NCBI GenBank assembly: GCA_017512805.1
Contig: JAFWES010000016.1
Location: 1 to 62,358, forward strand
Reading direction: 5' to 3'
Source of the DNA: Clostridia bacterium
GTDB taxonomy: Bacteria; Bacillota; Clostridia; Christensenellales; Aristaeellaceae
DNA length: 62,358 nt
The position numbers were made by a program, and so were the translations under genes. A model generated the notes under the pieces. It had not been told where the DNA came from, searched no databases, and saw nothing but the letters and a program-made list of their open reading frames with translations. This document shows positions 59,226-62,358 of the stretch, in pieces (position 1 is the first letter of the stretch; the number at the start of each line of letters is the position of its first letter).

Positions 59226-62030
59226 ATGAAAAAGAGAATTCTGACATGTGTACTTGTTTCTCTGTTGTTTATTGTTATCTGTGCAATGGCCGGTGCAGAG
59301 CAAAAAGGCAGTGATAGTAATACTGCGAGACTCGCTTCGCCGGTTGTTCAGGTTGCTCCTGGAACGATTCAGGTTGGTGAAAGATTTACCGTTTCTGTTA
59401 TAGCAGATTCAAGAAGCAGATATACAACTTTGTATCTATACAATCCTGAAGGAAAATATGTCGGTTTTCAACACTTGGAGGGTACTTCGGGAGATATTTC
59501 ATACTGCTGGTGGCCAGATAACTGTTCCGCCGGAATATATACCTGCACTTTGATAAGCTATGGGGAGAATCTTCCGAACAGTGATACGGTTTCTTTCCAG
59601 CTGAACATCACGGAAGGAAACCGTCCTCCGGCTCCTGATGTTAGACTTAGCCCCGAAAACCCAACTTCGGATGATCAAATTGTGTTTGTTTTTGATCGTG
59701 TTTACGAAGATATAGTTCTTGAGCTTTATAAGAATGGAAGCCGTTATTCTGGATGGAATAAAACTAACACAGACCTGATCGAGTGGCCTTCGACCTTAAA
59801 GGAGGGAGAATGGGAGGCTCAGTTGTCAGTATGCTCCAACGGAATTTGGAGCTATATAAGGAAAATCACCTTCACGGTCGGAGCAACAAAAAGGTATGTC
59901 CCGATCGCTTGTTTCGAAGGATGTACAGGCAGAACTTATACAATATCTCTGAACTATCCGGATTTGCAGACCACTTATCCGATCAATATGCCTGAAATCG
60001 AGGACGATATGCTTGAATACTCGTGGGGATTCAAAATTACCGATGGTACGCATATATATGAGATCTCGACATGTCATTTCAAGTTGAGCAATACCTCGAG
60101 CACAGTTGCAGTCAACATGATGCAGACAAATGTCTGGGAGGTCAAAGAAGACGGAGCGGAAGTAGTTGATGATGCCGAAGTGGTTGTCAGGGGTACGACT
60201 CTGGTGTGGACATTTACTGTTCCTGAAGAGGTTGATTTATCACGGCTCTGGGTATCAGAAGCTTTTGTACAAGTTCCCGGAGCATCCTATTTTGGAGACG
60301 AGCCGGTAAATATTTCATTGGAAGATACACCCACTCCAACTCCCAGTAAGAGAGACCTTATCGAAGCATTCGTAACCCGGTGTTACAAGGTTATTCTTGG
60401 ACGTGCTCCGGACGCAGGTGGACTGAACAATTGGGCAAATGCTCTTGAAAGCGGTGCTCAGGCAGCATCTAATATTATCGATGGTTTTGTGAACAGCCAG
60501 GAATTCTTGAGCAAACATCTCAGCAACGGGGATGCAGTCGAAATTTTGTATAAGGCCATGCTTGACAGACCTTCAGACGCAGGTGGTAAAGCCTATTGGG
60601 TGGATATTCTGTCTCAGGGGAATCCATTCGGTGCAGTAATAAACGGTTTCTGCGGCTCTCAGGAGTTCATGAAGCTATGCAACGAATACGGAATCACACC
60701 GGGCTCAGTGGATGTTGTACCGGCCGGAAAGCGGGCTAAGATAGAAGCTTTTGTGAAACGCTGCTATCAAATCATTCTCAGCCGTGACCCGGATGCTGGT
60801 GGACTGAACAACTGGGCGAACGCATTGGAGAGTGGAGCGCAGGCTGCGTCCAATATCATCGACGGGTTTGTTAACAGCCAGGAGTTCTTGAACAAGCATC
60901 TCAGTAATGGAGACGCCGTTGAAATTCTGTACAGAGCTATGCTCGGCAGAGAGTCTGATGCTGCTGGTAAAGCGAATTGGGTGAACGTACTGAACGCAGG
61001 ATGGCCGTTTGGAGCTGTAATTAACGGTTTCTGCGGTTCTCAGGAGTTCACTGCTCTTTGCAATGACTATGGCATTAAACCGGGTTCAGTAAATGTAAAT
61101 AGCCAGGTACTGCTTGCGGGTACGGATGTGACCGAACCAGAAGAAGTAGATGCCGTAGAACCAGAAAGCATCGATGTTCCAGAAGAGACAGACAACCTTG
61201 CGGCCGAAGATGCTGAACCGTCGACGATCAGTGCCGTAGTAGTAACTGTCCCGGAAGAGACTGTACCAATCGAACTTGAATCTGTAGAAGATGCAGAAGA
61301 AACCGAAGCTGCTGAATCCAAAGGAAGTGAAGAGACTGTAACCGAAGAGAAAGATCAGATCGAAACCGCAGATACAACGGAAGAGAACGTATCCGAAGAA
61401 ACAGAAGATACGGCTTCTGAAACTGTCGTTGAAGAAACTGTTGACACCGAAGAGGCTGATAACATTGAGACTGAAGTCCCAGCAGAGATCAACGTGATCG
61501 AAGTGCCGGAAGACGAAGTAATTGAGGATGAGTCGGTTGTTATCGATCTGGACGAAAGTGAAACAGACGAACCTGTAAATGACAACATTACAGAGCCGGC
61601 CGAAGAGAACGTCATCCCAGAAGAGACTGAAGAACCAGAGGCTGTCAGTGAAGCAGTGAGTGAAGCTGCAATTGAACCTGAGAACGATAGCAAAGCACGT
61701 GAGTTCGTGAATCACTGCTATGCTACAGTTCTCGGCAGGGAGGCGGATGAAACAGGACTGAATGAGTATACCCAGCAGATAGCAACAGGGGCAAAATCGC
61801 CGAAGCAAGTCGCTTTTTCCTTCGTATTCTCCAATGAATTTCAGGGTAAGCATCTCAGTAACGAGGACATTGTCCGAGTTCTGTATCGGCTGTACCTGTA
61901 TCGCGAGGCGGATGCAGAAGGCTTAGCTGCATGGGTGGCACAGCTGGATGCTGGCGTGAGTCTGGAAGATGTCGTAAATGGTTTCGCTGAGTCTGCTGAG
62001 TTTACGGCTATTATCAATGGATTGAAGTAA
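59226..62030 (+). CDS. Exported DUF4214 repeat protein with Ig-like head (paralogue 3)
   Basis: 934 residues from ATG 59226; the ribosome site (GAGAGG) is weak and far. The signal peptide MKKRILTCVLVSLLFIVICA ends MAGA before EQKG. Residues 40-360 are beta-rich, Ig-like or fibronectin-like modules (VQVAPGTIQVGERFTVSV; then PDVRLSPENPTSDDQIVFVF). A Thr/Pro hinge precedes DUF4214 units at about 375 and 503. A Glu/Thr/Val-rich linker spans 628-822, and a last unit near 823 ends INGLK. Codon use is much more AT-rich than in the other two paralogues and most of the window, which suggests separate acquisition. A terminator follows. Confidence 0.85.
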   Translation: MKKRILTCVLVSLLFIVICAMAGAEQKGSDSNTARLASPVVQVAPGTIQVGERFTVSVIADSRSRYTTLYLYNPEGKYVGFQHLEGTSGDISYCWWPDNCSAGIYTCTLISYGENLPNSDTVSFQLNITEGNRPPAPDVRLSPENPTSDDQIVFVFDRVYEDIVLELYKNGSRYSGWNKTNTDLIEWPSTLKEGEWEAQLSVCSNGIWSYIRKITFTVGATKRYVPIACFEGCTGRTYTISLNYPDLQTTYPINMPEIEDDMLEYSWGFKITDGTHIYEISTCHFKLSNTSSTVAVNMMQTNVWEVKEDGAEVVDDAEVVVRGTTLVWTFTVPEEVDLSRLWVSEAFVQVPGASYFGDEPVNISLEDTPTPTPSKRDLIEAFVTRCYKVILGRAPDAGGLNNWANALESGAQAASNIIDGFVNSQEFLSKHLSNGDAVEILYKAMLDRPSDAGGKAYWVDILSQGNPFGAVINGFCGSQEFMKLCNEYGITPGSVDVVPAGKRAKIEAFVKRCYQIILSRDPDAGGLNNWANALESGAQAASNIIDGFVNSQEFLNKHLSNGDAVEILYRAMLGRESDAAGKANWVNVLNAGWPFGAVINGFCGSQEFTALCNDYGIKPGSVNVNSQVLLAGTDVTEPEEVDAVEPESIDVPEETDNLAAEDAEPSTISAVVVTVPEETVPIELESVEDAEETEAAESKGSEETVTEEKDQIETADTTEENVSEETEDTASETVVEETVDTEEADNIETEVPAEINVIEVPEDEVIEDESVVIDLDESETDEPVNDNITEPAEENVIPEETEEPEAVSEAVSEAAIEPENDSKAREFVNHCYATVLGREADETGLNEYTQQIATGAKSPKQVAFSFVFSNEFQGKHLSNEDIVRVLYRLYLYREADAEGLAAWVAQLDAGVSLEDVVNGFAESAEFTAIINGLK

Positions 62031-62063
62031 TCTCAAGATGAAATCAGATGCTTGCATAGAATG

Positions 62064-62094
62064 GCGGGGCGAGTTTTTCGCTCCGCTGTTCTTT
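62064..62094 (+). terminator. Terminator of the 59226 DUF4214 gene
   Basis: Stem GCGGGGCGA (62064-62072) with TCGCTCCGC (62078-62086), followed by TGTTCTTT. Near-identical in its 5' arm to the terminator of the 54197 paralogue. Confidence 0.85.
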
Positions 62095-62190
62095 ACTTAG
62101 CTTCATTCCGTTGACGGCAGCTGATATACAGTAGTGTCTGCTCATCAAAAACAGGGACCCATGCAGGTGTTAAAAGACAGATCCTGTGGC

Positions 62191-62219
62191 TTGTGAAGGG
62201 AAGGCTTTCATGCTATAAT
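62191..62219 (+). promoter_or_regulatory. Orphan promoter near the right edge
   Basis: -35 TTGTGA (62191-62196), 17-base spacer, consensus -10 TATAAT (62214-62219). No start codon with a ribosome site follows before the hairpin at 62248. Confidence 0.6.
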
Positions 62220-62247
62220 CCCGCATTTAACACTTGGAGAATAGTAA

Positions 62248-62286
62248 AACGGCTGGAGCCCATATGGCAGAAGGGCTTCAGCCGTT
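62248..62286. terminator. Hairpin downstream of the orphan promoter, possibly a bidirectional terminator
   Basis: AACGGCTGGAGCCC (62248-62261) with GGGCTTCAGCCGTT (62273-62286): 13 Watson-Crick pairs and one G-U on the plus strand. TTTTAC follows on the minus strand, fitting a terminator for the minus-strand gene ending at 62319. Confidence 0.65.
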
Positions 62287-62318
62287 GCTTTCGTTTCAAA
62301 AATGTTGTATGGGGATCT

Positions 62319-62358
62319 TTACTTCAAAAGCTTCTTCAGCTTTTTGTTGAGTGCCTTC
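62319..62358 (-). CDS. C-terminal end of a minus-strand gene cut by the window edge
   Basis: The minus strand reads KALNKKLKKLLK then TAA (62321-62319), and is followed by a hairpin. Too short to identify. Called from the lysine-rich tail and the downstream terminator only. Confidence 0.35.
   Translation of the reverse strand, partial: KALNKKLKKLLK

Noticed and set aside
1-62358. rRNA, tRNA genes or a replication origin
   Set aside because: None recognised on either strand by conserved loops or DnaA-box clusters.

Overview
The window is one contiguous stretch of a GC-rich bacterial chromosome. Gene families and expression signals point to a Clostridia-type member of the Bacillota, probably from gut or rumen. 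The evidence is strong AGGAGG ribosome sites with TTG and GTG starts, LplB/YtcP-type sugar ABC permeases, BMP-type nucleoside uptake, a long-form HPF, and DUF4214 surface proteins. A Christensenellales/Aristaeella-like source is my guess and is not proven by the sequence. I see no rRNA, tRNA or CRISPR array.

Layout. 1-6.2 kb: the 3' part of a repeat-rich coiled-coil protein, then a sugar ABC importer (two permeases and a binding protein). 6.3-16.6 kb, minus strand: a probable operon, in transcription order a 1781-aa protein with an actin/Hsp70-like C-terminus, an SpoU rRNA methyltransferase, a cytosolic ParB-like/BMP fusion, a metallophosphoesterase, a small unknown protein and a metallo-beta-lactamase-fold hydrolase. 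17-20.3 kb: hpf, then a copper ATPase fused in frame to a CopZ-like chaperone that keeps its own ribosome site. 20.3-26.3 kb: an araC remnant, a three-module helicase (DEDD exonuclease-RecQ-UvrD), and the debris of a zinc locus (damaged Fur-family gene, znuA tail). 26.4-28.7 kb: two tandem DUF368/PopT transporters separated by three 70-bp hairpin repeats, and a small zinc-ribbon protein. 29-35.3 kb: xpt with a complete BMP/NupOPQ-type purine or nucleoside importer. 35.3-40.6 kb: a NusG paralogue translationally coupled to a sugar ABC importer. 40.7-43.1 kb: serC-serA.

43.2-62 kb is an accessory region dominated by exported proteins. It holds three DUF4214 proteins with long acidic linkers, a transglutaminase, SH3-type proteins, a beta-helix protein and an HD-hydrolase/esterase fusion. 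Base composition drops toward the right end.

The most unusual object is inside a decayed IS256-type element (57298-58755). The 3' third of the transposase gene is replaced by about 390 nt that fold into four adjacent helical domains. The imperfect pairs in its two main helices become G-U pairs only if the minus strand is transcribed, which suggests a structured RNA. Two genes (copA-copZ and HD-esterase) are in-frame fusions that retain an internal Shine-Dalgarno and start codon, so each may yield both a fused and a separate product.
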